NCBI RefSeq assembly: GCF_026013605.1
Contig: NZ_JAPDPJ010000040.1
Coordinates: forward strand, 1 to 59,858
DNA from: Plebeiibacterium sediminum
GTDB lineage: Bacteria > Bacteroidota > Bacteroidia > Bacteroidales > Marinilabiliaceae
Reading direction: 5' to 3'
Length of the DNA: 59,858 bases
Positions 8,156 through 18,090 of the stretch are shown one piece after another; within the stretch, counting starts at the first letter, position 1, and each line of letters opens with the position of its first letter. Both the position numbers and the translations under genes were made by a program. The notes beneath the pieces are model-generated. The model did not search any database. It was not told the DNA's origin and saw only the letters and a program-made list of their open reading frames with translations.

Positions 8156-9982
8156 ATGAAAAAAGTTAAATTATTAAATTATCTGTTAGGATTCTTAATG
8201 TTTTGGGCATTTACTTTGTCTCTAAATTCCTGTAAAGATGATAATGATCTTGAGATCGCTGTCGATTTAGGTACCATTACTGGTGTAATTACCGATGAAT
8301 TTGGCGAGCCTGTGGTTGATGTGTCAGTAATATTGTCAGGTGTTGATGTGGAAGATATGTCTACTACTTCAGGAAGCGATGGTGTTTATACCATTTCTAA
8401 TGTAAAACTAGGCTCTTATGTTGTTTCATTTTCAAAAGAAGGCTGGTTAAGTACAAGTGTAACCATTTTAACAAGTAAATTTAGTACTGATAATGTTGCC
8501 ACTGTTGATGTTTCAATGGAAAATGCCAGTGCTAAAATAGTTGGTACTGTGACTGATTCCAAAAATGGTGGGGCTGCCTTGGCTGGGGTTACAGTTAGCA
8601 TTGGTGCTGCTGGTACTGTTACAACTGGAGAAGATGGGACTTATTCTATTGAGAGTTTAAAAATTCAGGATTATACAGTAACATATACTTATTCTGGATA
8701 TGCGACTGTATCAAGAGATATTAGTTCTGGTGATTTTGTTGATGGTATCGCCACATTGGATGCAGAATTGGGAGGTATTGAGTTACTTCGTGGTTTGACA
8801 GCAAGTGATTTAACTACAGCTGATTTATGGTATTATAATGAGTATACTGGTGGCAGAAATAGTAATGGTGCTTATCCTCACTGGGATTGGTCAACTGATT
8901 ATCTTTGTACTCTAGATTTTGTTGGATTTTGGGAAGAGCAAAATGAAGGAACAACATTGCAAATCAGAAATACAGATGTAGACCAAACAAATCCTGCAGA
9001 TTTAGATGTGTTTGATTCATATGTATATGGAAGTAAGTTAATTACAGAAGATAATAAAATACTTTCTTTACGAGTAAGGACTCATAATGCCGATGAAGCA
9101 GCCCCTGCATATTTTGGTGTTCAAGTAATAGACTTAAACAACGCTGAGCCTACCGCAGTAAAAATTGGTGAAACAAAAACTTATGGGTCATCTGATTATG
9201 CAGATTTTGATTTTGACCTAAGTGATTATGTAAATAAAGAGGTTGTTATTGCTGTTGGTATTTACCGCCAGGCTACCGGAGATTATTATAAGCAGTTAGT
9301 ACTTAGTGCAATCCGATTCGCTAGTGCAAAGGTTGAAGGAACAGTCTGGTTACCTGGGACAGAAGTAATTTCAGGATGGAAGCTAACAGAAGAGATGGTG
9401 CGTTCAACGATGGTTCATACAAAATCTAGTTTTACAGGCATTAGCCCTCTAAGTGGAAACCGTGATGCATATGTTGATGCTTATCAATCTTGGAGAGATA
9501 TTAACCATATTGCAAAAGAATGGGCTTTTATGCCAATTAAAAAAGACCCGGAAGTATTTCCTTCTGAAGGATATATAATTAAAACAAGAAATACTCCTGA
9601 AGTTGATTTGGATATACCTGAATCATATTTTTATGGGAAATTTGGAATTACCGCAGGTAATAATCAATTGACCTTTAAAACACGTAACTTCTCAACTGAA
9701 AATTACACTTATTTTAAATTTACTGTAATTCAAGAGGATGGTACAGTTACACATATAGAACCACAATCAAATACAGCACAAGATGCTTCTGCTGCTGACA
9801 ATGGATGTTGGAAAATGATCCATGGAGATGGTGGTGCTGATAATCCTGAAGGATTTGCCTCATTTGTGTACGATTTATCTCAATTTAATGGGGAAAATGT
9901 TATTGTTGCGCTTGGGGTTTATAATGGTGCTGCTGAAACAGGAGAAAATAAACTATGTATTTATAATATTGATTTTAATTAA
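8156..9982 (+). CDS. Surface lipoprotein with two carboxypeptidase-like domains and a duplicated beta-sandwich
   Basis: A 608-residue SPII lipoprotein with lipid-attachment Cys about residue 26, followed by KDDND, the acidic type of surface-export signal. Two carboxypeptidase-regulatory-like (CNA-B-like) beta domains follow, about 40-122 (GTITGVITDEFGEPV) and 127-207 (KIVGTVTDSKNGG). The rest, about 210-400 and 400-608, looks like two diverged copies of one beta-sandwich: each begins with a W-rich segment and contains an IRN/KTRN strand and a long Asp-rich loop. No catalytic motif recognised. As first gene of PUL 1, directly upstream of GH76 and SusC/D, it is best read as a surface glycan-binding protein. 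That role is inferred from context. Confidence 0.65.
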   Translation: MKKVKLLNYLLGFLMFWAFTLSLNSCKDDNDLEIAVDLGTITGVITDEFGEPVVDVSVILSGVDVEDMSTTSGSDGVYTISNVKLGSYVVSFSKEGWLSTSVTILTSKFSTDNVATVDVSMENASAKIVGTVTDSKNGGAALAGVTVSIGAAGTVTTGEDGTYSIESLKIQDYTVTYTYSGYATVSRDISSGDFVDGIATLDAELGGIELLRGLTASDLTTADLWYYNEYTGGRNSNGAYPHWDWSTDYLCTLDFVGFWEEQNEGTTLQIRNTDVDQTNPADLDVFDSYVYGSKLITEDNKILSLRVRTHNADEAAPAYFGVQVIDLNNAEPTAVKIGETKTYGSSDYADFDFDLSDYVNKEVVIAVGIYRQATGDYYKQLVLSAIRFASAKVEGTVWLPGTEVISGWKLTEEMVRSTMVHTKSSFTGISPLSGNRDAYVDAYQSWRDINHIAKEWAFMPIKKDPEVFPSEGYIIKTRNTPEVDLDIPESYFYGKFGITAGNNQLTFKTRNFSTENYTYFKFTVIQEDGTVTHIEPQSNTAQDASAADNGCWKMIHGDGGADNPEGFASFVYDLSQFNGENVIVALGVYNGAAETGENKLCIYNIDFN

Positions 9983-9988
9983 ATTATT

Positions 9989-10033
9989 GAAGGGCTGTTT
10001 ATTGGAGTTTTATTATTCCTTTAAACAGCCTTC
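9989..10033 (+). terminator. Hairpin between lipoprotein and GH76 genes
   Basis: gaagggctgttta at 9989-10001 can pair with taaacagccttc at 10022-10033 with one bulged base across a 20-base loop. There is no strong T run, so it may be a processing or attenuation hairpin rather than a full terminator inside the operon. Confidence 0.4.
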
Positions 10034-10045
10034 TAAAATAGCAGT

Positions 10046-11491
10046 ATGATGGTAAAGTTTAATACATTAATAGTTTGCTGTTTACTTTTAATATTTGAAA
10101 GTTCATGTAAGGATGATGATGTTGTTAAAGGTAATGGGGAAGAGGAGATAGTTACTGGTGCTTCAGAAAGAAATTTAGTACGTGCTATGGAGCTTTTTGA
10201 TAATGCTGCTTCTGCGCATTTTACTGGCTCTGGTATGGCAATGGCAAGATATTATAATCCATATACAGAAACAAAGTCTGACGATATAGGTAGTGTATGG
10301 ATGTATACAAGTGCTATTGAAGCAGCAAATTCAATCTTGAAAGGATTACTGGAGCAAAAAAATAATGGGAATACAGAATTGTATACTTTATACTTTGATC
10401 ACTATTCATCGATGTTAAGTGATTTGTATGAAAATTTAGACTATTACGAAGGTACTTTTAAATTAACGTCTTATACCCAAACAAAGCAATGGTCTGTTTA
10501 TGGTGTGAATAGAAGTAATTCTATAGGAAGTGCTGGGGTTGATGGAATTCTAAATGTATATGATGACCAAATGTGGTTGATTCGTGAATTAGTTGATTCA
10601 TATGAACTAACTGGAGAGATAGAGTATTTAGAAAAAGCAGAATATTTAACTGATTATGTTCTAGATGGATGGGATTGTACATTAGATAATAATGGTAATG
10701 AATATGGTGGAATTACTTGGGGGCCTGGTTATACAAGCAAACATGCTTGTAGTAATAGCCCATTAATTTCAGCGCTCGTGTTATTGCATGAAATATATGA
10801 AAATAAAAGTGAGGAAATAGCGGCGCTCTACATTGATCCTAGTGATAAGGTAACCAGGAGGTTGAAATATGTTAATAAGGGGGAGTATTACTTAGATTTT
10901 GCGAAAAAGATTTATTTCTGGCAAAAGGATGCACTATTAAGGTCTGATGGGGTCTATGATGATTTTATGGGTGGTTTTTATGGGAATGGGCCTCAGTTTG
11001 AGGTGATTAATGGATTTACCTATAGAAAAGCTAATCCGTGTCCTGACCGCATTGGGCCAGCATATTCATATAATAGTGGTACCATGATTTCTGGTGCGGC
11101 ATATTTATATAAGGTGACAGGCGACAATATTTATCTTGAGGATGGCAAAAAACTTTCTGATAGTAGTTTTGAGTATTTTGCAAAATTAGGAACTACCGTA
11201 CCTGGCTATTTTACATACAGTATTACAGGTTTTAATAATTGGTTCAATTGCGTTTTAATGAGAGGATATTTAGATATGTTTTCATATCATCAAGATGCAA
11301 GCCTTTTTATTAATAGTTTTCAGGATAACCTAGATTATGGTTATGAGAATTTTCTGTATAATGGCTTTTTACCCACTAACTTACTTGTTGGTTGGAGCCA
11401 AGTTAGTAGTAATAATAGAACTGAGGCTATGTTCAATTTCACTTTTGCTTCTGAATATGCATTATTGTCTTGTTATGAATTAAATAAATAA
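10046..11491 (+). CDS. GH76 endo-alpha-1,6-mannanase lipoprotein
   Basis: 481 residues. GH76 enzymes cut the alpha-1,6-mannose backbone of fungal mannan inside the chain with retention of configuration. The family's paired catalytic aspartates are visible in NVYDDQMWLIREL, at about residues 173-174, followed by the aromatic and Gly-rich segments expected of the (alpha/alpha)6 barrel (GGITWGPG, YNSGTMISGAAYLY). The signal peptide ends in a lipobox with Cys 21 followed by KDDD, so the enzyme should be lipid-anchored and probably displayed on the surface. Two adjacent ATGs (10046, 10049) are equally plausible starts. It lies 21 bases ahead of susC and would supply oligosaccharides for import. 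A second GH76 is at 37986. Confidence 0.9.
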   Translation: MMVKFNTLIVCCLLLIFESSCKDDDVVKGNGEEEIVTGASERNLVRAMELFDNAASAHFTGSGMAMARYYNPYTETKSDDIGSVWMYTSAIEAANSILKGLLEQKNNGNTELYTLYFDHYSSMLSDLYENLDYYEGTFKLTSYTQTKQWSVYGVNRSNSIGSAGVDGILNVYDDQMWLIRELVDSYELTGEIEYLEKAEYLTDYVLDGWDCTLDNNGNEYGGITWGPGYTSKHACSNSPLISALVLLHEIYENKSEEIAALYIDPSDKVTRRLKYVNKGEYYLDFAKKIYFWQKDALLRSDGVYDDFMGGFYGNGPQFEVINGFTYRKANPCPDRIGPAYSYNSGTMISGAAYLYKVTGDNIYLEDGKKLSDSSFEYFAKLGTTVPGYFTYSITGFNNWFNCVLMRGYLDMFSYHQDASLFINSFQDNLDYGYENFLYNGFLPTNLLVGWSQVSSNNRTEAMFNFTFASEYALLSCYELNK

Positions 11492-11512
11492 CCAAGAATC
11501 AATTTTAAAATT

Positions 11513-14500
11513 ATGAAAAACAATAATATGTCAAAAGTTATAAAACTTTTGTATTGTACATTATTTCTACTATTTTTTATTCCTATAACAGTATTGTCAC
11601 AAAATGTTATAATAAAAGGTAATGTAACAGATGAGAATAATATGCCAATTGTAGGAGCTTCTATTGTTGTGAAAAATACTACTTTAGGCACAATAACGGA
11701 TGTTGAAGGTAATTATAGTTTAAAAGTTCCAGAACTAAATGTAATACTTCAATATTCATTTATTGGTTTTAAGACACAAGATGTTAAGGTCACTAGTTTA
11801 ATAACTAATGTTGTTATGCAATCAGATATTATGGGGATAGAAGATGTAGTTGTTGTTGGATATGGAACTGCTAAAAAAGTTACATTAACAGGATCTGTTG
11901 TTGCAGTTAAAGGAGACGAACTTAGACAAACAAAAAGTGAAAATCCTCAAAATATGTTGACAGGACGCGTAGCTGGTGTTCGTGTATGGCAAAAAAGTGC
12001 AGAACCAGGTTCATATAATAATAGTCTTGATATTAGAGGTTTAGGAACTCCCTTAATTGTTATTGATGGTATCCCGCGTACCATGGAGGAATTTCAAAGG
12101 TTGAATTCAAGTGATATAAAAGATGTTTCAGTATTAAAAGATGCCTCAGCAGCAATATATGGAGTAAGAGCGGCAAATGGAGTTGTACTTGTTACAACTA
12201 AAAATGGAACTAAGGGAGAGGGAGTAAAGATTACTTATAATAGTTCATATACTTTCCAAAAGCCTTCAGGATTACCAACGCTTGCAGATGCATTGGACGC
12301 AATGACATTATATAATGAGCAATCAATGAATGATATTAATGGCGGTAGTATCATTTATACTGAAGAGGATTTTGAAGCTTATACTAATGGTACCAAGAAA
12401 TCTACTAATTGGAATTCCTTAATTTTCTCAGACTACTCTCCACAGCATCAACATGACGTTAGTATTTCTGGAGGGAATGATAAGACCCAGTATTATATGG
12501 GTATGGGATACCTTTTCCAAGAAGGCTTTTTTAAATCTGGTGACTTAAATTATAAAAAATATAATATACGCTCGAATATATCTTCTGAGTTAACAAAAGG
12601 TTTAACCTTGGATCTTAAATTAAGTGGTATTGCAGATGTTCAGAATAACCCATATTCAACTTCATCAGATATAATTAGAAACTATTGGAGACAAGGAGTT
12701 TTATATGCTGCATATGCTGATGATGAAAATACAATGCTTAATTATGAAGGATTGGATTTAGAAGAAAATACGGTGGCTAAAATGACATCTGATATTTCTG
12801 GATATAGGCAGTACAAGCAGAAATATTTCCAGTCATCTATTTCGCTTAATTATGATTTTGGTACCATTCATAAGGCTTTGGAGGGATTATCCGCAAAAGC
12901 TCTTTTTAGTTATGATTATCGTTTAAATAACAATAAAATATATCGTAAAGAATATTATCAATATGCCTATAATTCTTTGACGGATACATATGACTCAAAA
13001 TTGTATAATGTTAGTTCTCCAAATCAATTAAGGCGTGAGTTTTATAATAAGGAGCAAAAACTTAGCCAAATTTTATTGAATTATAACCGTACATTTAAAG
13101 ATAAACATAATGTGTCGGCAATGTTTGGCTATGAAATGTCTAAGAGGGTAGGAGATAATTTCTATGCACAACGAAATCTTGCATTTGCTATGGAGTATCT
13201 TTTTGCAGGGGAAGATGAAGGACAGAAGGGGGGAATGAGTAGTGGTAGTAATGATATATATGAACTTGCAAATTCTGCTGCAATTGGAAGGTTGAATTAT
13301 ACATTTTTAGATAGGTATATAACAGAGTTTCAGTTTAGATATGATGGTTCCTCAAAATTTGCAGATGGCTATCAGTGGGGATTTTTTCCTTCTGTATCTT
13401 TGGGATGGCGGATATCAGAAGAGCCTATATTTAAATCAATTTCGGCATTGTCATTTATTGACCAACTAAAGGTTAGGGCTAGTTATGGAGAATTAGGAGA
13501 TGATGGTTCTTTAGAATACGATTGGGCAACTGGTTATACGTATCCTGCTACTAGTGGTAATGCAGAAAAGGGATATTACAATCAGTATGCTCCGGGTTAT
13601 TTGTTTGGAAATGAATTTGTATATGGTGTTTCTACTTTAGCATTGCCTAACGAACAAATATCTTGGTTCACTTCTCGGACTGTTAATATCGGTGTAGATT
13701 TCGAAGCATGGAATGGATTGTTTGGATTTTCATTTGATTATTTTGACCGTCATAGGGAAGGGCTGTTTGCGCGTAATACAGAAGCGCTTTCTACAATTGT
13801 AGGTGCTACTGCACCTCGAGAGAACTTAAATAGTGACCGTCATTATGGTATGGAGTTAGAACTTACTCACCGAAATAGGATAGGCGATTTTTCTTATAAA
13901 ATAAATGCTATTGGTACAATAACTCGTCAAATGTATTTAACTGCAGCTCAAAATAACTCATATGGCAATAGTTATGACGAATGGCGTAATGATAATTTAA
14001 ATGACAGGTATCAGGGAATCGTATGGGGGTATGAGTCTGCTGGAAGGTATACTAGTTGGGAAGATATATGGACTTATGATATTTACAAGGAGAATAGTAC
14101 GCTTCCTGGAGATTATAAATATTTAGATTGGAACGGAGATGGAGAGATTAACTCTCAAGATGAACATCCTATTGCATATGATCAAACACCATGGCTTAAT
14201 TTCAGTTTTGGAGTTGATTGTAACTATAAAAATTTTGATTTAAATCTGCTTTTACAAGGATCAGCTTTAGGGTCAATGAGGTATGAAGAACCTCTTTACC
14301 GTATATGGGGAAGTAACGGTGGTGGTACACTTACTCAATATTTAGATCGTTGGCATCCTGTAGATCCAACTGCAGATCCGTATGATCCTTCCACAGAGTG
14401 GGTTAGTGGGTATTACGCATATACAGGGAATTATCCTTATGCTAATTCTGAATTTAATACGGTTAGTACTGCTTATTTACGTCTTAAAAGTATTGAATTA

Positions 14501-14683
14501 GGATATACTATACCTAAGCTAAAAGTTATACCTAATATGGATTTAAGAATTTATGCAAATGCATATAACCTATTTACGATTACAGGAGTGAAATTTGTAG
14601 ATCCAGAGCATCCTTCAGATGACTTAGGAAGATTATACCCATTAAGTAAAACATATACAATGGGATTGTCATTAACATTCTAA
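11513..14683 (+). CDS. SusC/RagA TonB-dependent oligosaccharide transporter (PUL 1)
   Basis: A 1056-residue outer-membrane transporter that imports glycan oligosaccharides using TonB energy. Signal peptide to about residue 30; carboxypeptidase-regulatory-like domain about 32-103 (IIKGNVTDENNMPIVGAS); TonB box region EDVVVVGYG at about 110-118; plug with LKDASAAIYGVRAANGVVLV; then a beta-barrel ending in an aromatic C-terminus, MGLSLTF. There is no N-terminal STN domain, unlike the PUL 2 transporter, which fits control by the divergent kelch-SARP protein instead of a FecR partner. ATG 11513 is used; ATG 11528 is an alternative. The SusD partner follows immediately. Mannan-oligosaccharide cargo is inferred from neighbours. 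Confidence 0.93.
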   Translation: MKNNNMSKVIKLLYCTLFLLFFIPITVLSQNVIIKGNVTDENNMPIVGASIVVKNTTLGTITDVEGNYSLKVPELNVILQYSFIGFKTQDVKVTSLITNVVMQSDIMGIEDVVVVGYGTAKKVTLTGSVVAVKGDELRQTKSENPQNMLTGRVAGVRVWQKSAEPGSYNNSLDIRGLGTPLIVIDGIPRTMEEFQRLNSSDIKDVSVLKDASAAIYGVRAANGVVLVTTKNGTKGEGVKITYNSSYTFQKPSGLPTLADALDAMTLYNEQSMNDINGGSIIYTEEDFEAYTNGTKKSTNWNSLIFSDYSPQHQHDVSISGGNDKTQYYMGMGYLFQEGFFKSGDLNYKKYNIRSNISSELTKGLTLDLKLSGIADVQNNPYSTSSDIIRNYWRQGVLYAAYADDENTMLNYEGLDLEENTVAKMTSDISGYRQYKQKYFQSSISLNYDFGTIHKALEGLSAKALFSYDYRLNNNKIYRKEYYQYAYNSLTDTYDSKLYNVSSPNQLRREFYNKEQKLSQILLNYNRTFKDKHNVSAMFGYEMSKRVGDNFYAQRNLAFAMEYLFAGEDEGQKGGMSSGSNDIYELANSAAIGRLNYTFLDRYITEFQFRYDGSSKFADGYQWGFFPSVSLGWRISEEPIFKSISALSFIDQLKVRASYGELGDDGSLEYDWATGYTYPATSGNAEKGYYNQYAPGYLFGNEFVYGVSTLALPNEQISWFTSRTVNIGVDFEAWNGLFGFSFDYFDRHREGLFARNTEALSTIVGATAPRENLNSDRHYGMELELTHRNRIGDFSYKINAIGTITRQMYLTAAQNNSYGNSYDEWRNDNLNDRYQGIVWGYESAGRYTSWEDIWTYDIYKENSTLPGDYKYLDWNGDGEINSQDEHPIAYDQTPWLNFSFGVDCNYKNFDLNLLLQGSALGSMRYEEPLYRIWGSNGGGTLTQYLDRWHPVDPTADPYDPSTEWVSGYYAYTGNYPYANSEFNTVSTAYLRLKSIELGYTIPKLKVIPNMDLRIYANAYNLFTITGVKFVDPEHPSDDLGRLYPLSKTYTMGLSLTF

Positions 14684-14716
14684 TTGTTGTGTGAGGTTAT
14701 TGTAAAAATAAAATAT

Positions 14717-16783
14717 ATGAATATGAAAAGGATATATATCGCATTACTCATTAATATCATACTATTTTCAGCTTGTTCTGATATCTTGGACATTTCACCT
14801 AAAAATATTATTAGTGATGATGACCTGATGACAAGTGAATCTGGTATGGAGATTTATATGGCTAGAATGTATAGTCAGATGCCATTTGAGGATTTTAAAT
14901 ATACTGCCCAATGGGGTATCAACTACAGCGGTTGGTTATGTGCAATGGGTATTGAAGGTACAGGTGAAGCTTTGAACCGAGATGGTATATGTACTGCTTT
15001 TACAGGAGAGAGTACTCCGTATTGGGGAATGGCATTTACTTTATTGCGTGATGCTAATTATTTATTGGAAAAGCTGCCGGATTATAAGAATTCTTTTGCC
15101 GAAGATACATATAACCATTATTTGGGAGAGGCTTATTTCGTACGGGCATTTGTCTTCTATGCTATGGCTCGAAGGTTTGGAGGAATACCTCTAGTGACTA
15201 AAGTTATTAATTATCCGGAAGACAAAGATGAGATGGACATTCCTAGGGCTTCAGAGGAAGAAACTTGGGACCAGATCCTTAGTGATTTTAATAGTGCTAT
15301 ATCATTACTTCAGCCAACAAGCCCAATAAGTGGGTATTCTAATAAGTATGTGGCATTATCTTTTAAGTCAGAGGCTATGTTATATGCTGGCAGTGTGGCA
15401 AAATATAATGAGACAGTTACTGGCCGATTAACGGGTTTAGGTCAAAAAACAGGAGTAAGAGTCATTGGTTTTGCAGAAGATAGATGGCAAAATGCTGCCA
15501 ATAAATATTTCTCTGAGGCTTATTTAGCTGCCCAAGAGGTTATTCAAAGTGGTATGTATTCCCTTTATAAAGAGAAATGGATCGAAAATGACCCTGAAGC
15601 ACAGTACCAGAATATGGTGGATATGTTTAGTGACCTAAATAGTCCGGAGAATATTATGGTGAGGGAATATAGCTATCCTACGTATGCCCATGGGTATGAT
15701 GCGTATAATGTGCCTTTTATTTTTAAATCGCCTTTGGCTTCTGGAACTTGTCCAACTGCTGATTTTCTTGAATTGTTTGAAGGTTTTGACCACTATCCTG
15801 ATGGGACTATTAAGACAACAACTGGCGTATCAAGTGGAGATGGAAATTATCTTTTATATGATACTCCAATGGATTTCTTTAAGGATGCAGAACCTCGTTT
15901 AAGAGCATATGTTATTTTTCCAGGAGATATGTTTAAAAATGAAGAAATTGAGATTAGAGCAGGTGTATATACTGGTAGTGAACCGATTTCACCTTTATTT
16001 TCTGATTATTCATATGAAACTGCTTCTACAGGTTATCAGCATTTGGCCTTATATAAAGAAACTCCTAAAGAGTTGTATTTAAGCCCGCGTGAAGGAAGTC
16101 AGCAAGAAATAGTTACTTATAACGGAGAAGAAATAAATGCGGCTGGAGCTAATGGACCTTTTTATGATAATGGAGAATCTTGCCTAACAGGATTATATGG
16201 AAGAAAATGGCTTGTAGATGACCCCTCTTTTGTAGTTAATCAATGGACTTGTGAACAGCCATTTATTCTTATGCGTTACGCAGAAGTGTTGTTAAATGCT
16301 GCAGAAGCTGCTATAGAGTTGTCAATGGCTGGGGTGTCTTCTCCCGATGGGAGTGATATGTTACAAGTTGCTGCAGATGCTATTAATGATATTCGTATCA
16401 GGGCAGGGGCAAGTGAGCTTGCATCGAATTTTGCTTCTGATGAAGATAGTCGAAATATTATTCGAAAGGAACGTCGAAAGGAACTTGCATTTGAGCATAA
16501 AATTAAATGGGATATAAGGCGTTGGAGAGTACAACACTATGAAGGGCGTGATGGTTTCTGGGGAGAACCTCGTGACAAGGTTGCTTATAGTAATAATGCC
16601 CAATATCGTTTTAGGGGATTATACCCATTCTTCTCTACTGAAAGTGGAAAATACTTTTTTGATTCACATTTTCAGTGGGTTAAGTTGAAAACTTTCCAGT
16701 ATAATATTGTAGATTATTATTTCTCAATTCCATCTGGAGAAGTGTCAAAAAGCCCTGTCATAGATCAACAGCCAAATAGATAA
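14717..16783 (+). CDS. SusD/RagB glycan-binding lipoprotein (PUL 1)
   Basis: 688 residues from the ATG at 14717, chosen because it puts a clean lipoprotein signal (MNMKRIYIALL to FSAC) at the N-terminus; the frame is open from a TTG at 14684 right after the susC stop. SusD proteins cap the SusC barrel and hold the oligosaccharide. Family marks include ISPKNIISDDDLMTSE, a TPR-like region around YLGEAYFVRAFVFYAMARRFGGIP, the C-terminal INDIRIRAGA segment, and IIRKERRKELAFEHKIKWDIRRW. It is long for a SusD, with a large central insertion rich in aromatic and Gly residues. It pairs with the transporter immediately upstream. Confidence 0.92.
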   Translation: MNMKRIYIALLINIILFSACSDILDISPKNIISDDDLMTSESGMEIYMARMYSQMPFEDFKYTAQWGINYSGWLCAMGIEGTGEALNRDGICTAFTGESTPYWGMAFTLLRDANYLLEKLPDYKNSFAEDTYNHYLGEAYFVRAFVFYAMARRFGGIPLVTKVINYPEDKDEMDIPRASEEETWDQILSDFNSAISLLQPTSPISGYSNKYVALSFKSEAMLYAGSVAKYNETVTGRLTGLGQKTGVRVIGFAEDRWQNAANKYFSEAYLAAQEVIQSGMYSLYKEKWIENDPEAQYQNMVDMFSDLNSPENIMVREYSYPTYAHGYDAYNVPFIFKSPLASGTCPTADFLELFEGFDHYPDGTIKTTTGVSSGDGNYLLYDTPMDFFKDAEPRLRAYVIFPGDMFKNEEIEIRAGVYTGSEPISPLFSDYSYETASTGYQHLALYKETPKELYLSPREGSQQEIVTYNGEEINAAGANGPFYDNGESCLTGLYGRKWLVDDPSFVVNQWTCEQPFILMRYAEVLLNAAEAAIELSMAGVSSPDGSDMLQVAADAINDIRIRAGASELASNFASDEDSRNIIRKERRKELAFEHKIKWDIRRWRVQHYEGRDGFWGEPRDKVAYSNNAQYRFRGLYPFFSTESGKYFFDSHFQWVKLKTFQYNIVDYYFSIPSGEVSKSPVIDQQPNR

Positions 16784-16808
16784 AACGTATTAAGTTAGTA
16801 AATGTAGT

Positions 16809-17621
16809 ATGAAAAATAGATTTATTTATATATTATTCGCATTGATATTGTTCAACTCTTGTAGCATGTTTGATATCGATAATTATGATGCTCCTGCTGA
16901 AACATTAAAGGGGCAAGTCATTGATGTAGCAACTGGTGAACCTGTATTGACCGACCAGGGAAGTGAGGGTATTAGGATAAGGTTAACTGAGCTTAGTTAT
17001 GGGGATAATGTTACTCATAATCCAGACTTTTACTGTATGCCTGATGGTACTTTTCAAAATACTAAGATCTTTAAAGGGCAGTATTATGTTCGTATTGATG
17101 GCCCGTTTATTCCACTTGTCCGTGAAGATAGCCGTGGTGTGCCTGTTGCAGATGAAATTAAAACAGTTGATATTGCCGGTGTTACCGAAATTACATATGA
17201 AGTACAGCCCTTTTTAAAAGTTGAATGGGTTGGTGAACCTACTGTTAGTAATAACAAAGTAAAGGCTAAGGTGCGTGTTACCCGTGCTGTTACTCCTGAG
17301 GTTTTTAAAGAAAAAATAGAACCTATGGGAGACTATAGTAGTAGTTTTTTAAATGTTACAGACATTCAGCTTTTTGTTAGTTATTCTTCTAGTGTTGGGT
17401 ATAGGGCTAGAGACCAACGTTGGTCGAGTGAAATTGAGTACACTGGTGCTGCCTTTAATTCCTTGTTAGGACAAACTATCACGATTGAATCTAATGGTGA
17501 AATTCCTTCCGGGAGTGTTGTTTTTATTCGAGCTGCAGCTAGAATAAATTATGATACCCCTATCGGAAGTGGCACAAGAAGGTGGAATTATAATGAAGCT
17601 ACGCAAGTATTAATTCCTTAA
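16809..17621 (+). CDS. DUF3823 surface lipoprotein, SusE-position glycan-binding protein
   Basis: 270 residues with a short lipoprotein signal, Cys about residue 18 (LFNSCSMFDIDNYDAP). The sequence follows the DUF3823 family: TLKGQVIDVATGEPV near 33-47, EGIRIRLTEL, a conserved DFYCMPDGTFQNTKIFKGQY segment, and a C-terminal beta domain from about 135. Members sit directly after susD in many PULs, including alpha-mannan loci of gut Bacteroides, and are taken to be surface glycan-binding proteins. It starts 25 bases after the susD stop and is the last gene before a hairpin, so it probably ends the first transcription unit of PUL 1. Binding specificity cannot be read from sequence. Confidence 0.85.
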   Translation: MKNRFIYILFALILFNSCSMFDIDNYDAPAETLKGQVIDVATGEPVLTDQGSEGIRIRLTELSYGDNVTHNPDFYCMPDGTFQNTKIFKGQYYVRIDGPFIPLVREDSRGVPVADEIKTVDIAGVTEITYEVQPFLKVEWVGEPTVSNNKVKAKVRVTRAVTPEVFKEKIEPMGDYSSSFLNVTDIQLFVSYSSSVGYRARDQRWSSEIEYTGAAFNSLLGQTITIESNGEIPSGSVVFIRAAARINYDTPIGSGTRRWNYNEATQVLIP

Positions 17622-18081
17622 TCTATAATTAATACCCTTCCTAGTTACAACTGCCTAGTAATAGGTGGTTTGTAACTTGTGGGATGCAGTTTGAAGTCAC
17701 GGTTTTCAGCAATGATTGTTTGGTGGAATGTACTTTAACATCAATTCATAAATTGATTGTAAAGTATAGCTGTGTATAGTCTTTATTGTTTAGTTCGAAG
17801 TGTAATTGTTAGGCTATCTATTTTGTATCTAGCTGTTGAGTTGGGTATATAAAGTTAGACTGTTATCCGATAGGGATTGATATTTTTTTATAACTAAAAT
17901 ATTATGAGGAAACAAGCCATTTGTAAAACTTGTTAACACTTGAAGGTGGAAAAAATGGGGAGTTTCAGATGATATAAAAAAACAATATAAACAGATGAAA
18001 CGAACCATGAGAAAAAGTTCTCACACACGAGGATGACTAAATTGGTGAGTTCCATATGGCATTAAAAAACAATTTAGACAT
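17622..18081. other. 460-base gap with hairpin and duplicated leader
   Basis: No gene of normal size. It begins with a terminator-like hairpin (17643-17677) and ends in an imperfect 47-base direct repeat whose second copy runs into the GH92 gene. The middle (17680-17950) shows nothing I can name. Confidence 0.6.
17643..17677 (+). terminator. Terminator-like hairpin after DUF3823 gene
   Basis: agttacaa (17643-17650) pairs with ttgtaact (17670-17677); an inner ccta/tagg pairing extends the stem. It has no T run. Its position fits the end of the first PUL 1 transcript. Confidence 0.45.
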
Positions 18082-18090
18082 ATGAAACGA
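17957..18090 (+). repeat. Imperfect 47-base direct repeat overlapping the GH92 start
   Basis: 17957-18003 and 18044-18090 match at 38 of 47 positions, 87 bases apart. Each copy ends in ATGAAACGA. In the second copy this is the start of the GH92 gene; in the first copy it opens a 13-codon ORF (17995-18036, beginning MKRTMRKSS) that ends before the real gene. This looks like a duplicated gene start that left a mini-ORF in the leader. Confidence 0.6.
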
